Below, piece by piece: positions 63,165 through 64,000 of a stretch of DNA of 64,000 bases. The position numbers and the translations under genes are program-made. The stretch comes from Cohnella candidum (GTDB lineage Bacteria; Bacillota; Bacilli; Paenibacillales; Paenibacillaceae). Position 1 is the stretch's first letter. Every line of letters begins with the position of its first letter. Location of the stretch: the NCBI RefSeq assembly GCF_003713065.1, contig NZ_CP033433.1, forward strand, positions 3,845,001-3,909,000. Reading direction: 5' to 3'. The notes below the pieces were generated by a model that worked only from the letters and a program-made list of their open reading frames with translations, had not been told where the DNA came from and did no database searches.

Positions 63165-64000
63165 CAGACAGCCCCCCTTGCCGCAGCTTCCGTGCGTTCG
63201 ATCTCGTCCACCGGAATGTAGTAATCGGTATTATAGTTAAACGAATGCGCCAGCATGCATGCCGCTACGCCGATGAAGCCCGGTATCGCGATCCACAGCC
63301 AGTTGAACACGAGGCCGAAGCCCGCGAGGAACCAGCAGAACGACATGATGAACGGGATGCCGGAGTTTTTGGGCATGTGAATCGGCTCCAGAGGCGGCTG
63401 AGCCTTCGGCGCCTCGCCCCGCTCGCGGCGAAGCTTCTCTTCCCACCAAGGGTCCCTGCCGTCGACGATCGGAGTCAAGGCGAAATTGTAATGCGGCGCC
63501 GGGGACGGAATCGACCATTCCAGCGTACGGCCGCCCCACGGATCTCCCGTCGTGTCGCGTTCCATGAATTTGATGCTGTGAAGGATCTGCCATACTTGGA
63601 ACAGGAATGCGATCCCCATGATGAACCCGCCGATCGTGGAAACAAGGTTCATGCCCCACCAGCCGGTATCCCAGCCGTAGGTGCTGACGCGGCGCGTCAT
63701 GCCCATCAGGCCGACGGCATACTGCGGCATGAAGCAGACGTAGAACCCGATGTTCCAGAGCCAGAACGCCCATTTGCCGATTTTTTCGTTGAGCTTGAAT
63801 CCGAACACTTTCGGCCACCAGTAATACAGTCCCGCGAAATAAGAGAAAACGACGCCTCCGATCAGCACTTGGTGGAAGTGCGCGATCAGGAAGTAGCTGT
63901 TGTGGAACTGGAAGTCGGCCGGCGCGACGGACAACATGACGCCGGTCATGCCGCCGACGACGAAACAGAGAATCAATCCCATCACCCACAGCATGGGTGT
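63164..64000 (-). CDS. cyoB: Quinol oxidase subunit I (C-terminal part)
   Basis: Catalytic subunit I of the heme-copper quinol oxidase; 278 codons of the C-terminal half are present, the N-terminus is beyond the right edge. The heme ligands are in FQFHNSYFLIAHFHQVLIGG (H x H), followed by about five helices. The tail ends NYNTDYYIPVDEIERTEAAA. The quinol type is inferred from the cyoC and cyoD neighbours. Confidence 0.94.
   Translation of the reverse strand, partial: TPMLWVMGLILCFVVGGMTGVMLSVAPADFQFHNSYFLIAHFHQVLIGGVVFSYFAGLYYWWPKVFGFKLNEKIGKWAFWLWNIGFYVCFMPQYAVGLMGMTRRVSTYGWDTGWWGMNLVSTIGGFIMGIAFLFQVWQILHSIKFMERDTTGDPWGGRTLEWSIPSPAPHYNFALTPIVDGRDPWWEEKLRRERGEAPKAQPPLEPIHMPKNSGIPFIMSFCWFLAGFGLVFNWLWIAIPGFIGVAACMLAHSFNYNTDYYIPVDEIERTEAAARGAV

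Overview
The window looks like a chromosomal segment of a high-GC, endospore-forming member of the Paenibacillaceae (Paenibacillus/Cohnella type). The reasons are: the gene order prfA-prmC-spoIIR-ywlC-mntP-ywlE-rpiB-ywlG-glyA-upp-mnaA-atp known from Bacillus and its relatives, a spoIIR gene, a ywlE-type protein-arginine phosphatase gene, a bacillithiol-disulfide-reductase-like ypdA, an 11-gene type of complex I operon, and many purine-rich ribosome binding sites. No rRNA, tRNA, insertion sequence, prophage or CRISPR-cas locus was seen.

Layout. 1-8440: reverse-strand complex I operon nuoA-B-C-D-H-I-J-K-L-M (M runs off the left edge), with no NADH-module genes, back to back with a forward lipoprotein gene. 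9200-13040: dps and an iron-uptake operon (anchored exoprotein, lipoprotein, FTR1 permease) behind a sigma-A promoter overlapped by a 17/19 Fur box. 13082-17833: four-gene envelope module (flippase-like protein, membrane phosphohydrolase, GT2 and GT39-like glycosyltransferases). 17829-21107: ypdA, an MmyB-type regulator and a divergent FabF-like ketoacyl-ACP synthase. 21188-28590: complete ATP synthase operon atpZ-I-B-E-F-H-A-G-D-C. 28834-30633: mnaA and upp. 30840-33341: namA and an MFS gene, an insertion relative to the Bacillus order, with a 50-bp-period repeat array between their 3' ends. 33412-41550: glyA, ywlG, rpiB behind a ZTP riboswitch, then ywlE, mntP, ywlC, spoIIR, prmC and prfA. 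41746-48391: GNAT, WYL regulator and DinB genes, a copper-amine-oxidase-like exoprotein, ychF and several small or unknown genes. 48495-51953: a heme b/molybdopterin fusion oxidoreductase with a two-component system and a repeat-rich lipoprotein. 52193-57302: another lipoprotein, a Na+/H+ antiporter, divergent ktrB/ktrA, trxA and an Rrf2 regulator. 57357-62154: aldo-keto reductase, DsbA-like protein, a second (52-bp-period) repeat array, a purine-riboswitch-controlled FAD dehydrogenase and a CDF exporter with a leader ORF. 62225-64000: cytochrome bo3-type quinol oxidase genes cyoD, cyoC and part of cyoB.

The respiratory parts fit together: complex I and the quinol oxidase build the proton gradient used by the ATP synthase. 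Purine and one-carbon status is sensed twice by RNA, by a ZTP aptamer ahead of rpiB-ywlG-glyA and a guanine-class aptamer ahead of the flavoprotein gene. The most unusual signals are the flavoprotein riboswitch, whose terminator shares sequence with the aptamer, and two periodic repeat arrays, each just after a terminator between convergent genes. The others are the heme b/Tat/molybdopterin fusion protein, the attenuator-like CDF leader, and the 146-residue Ala/Pro-rich extension on NuoC. All calls come from reading the sequence; no database search was run.
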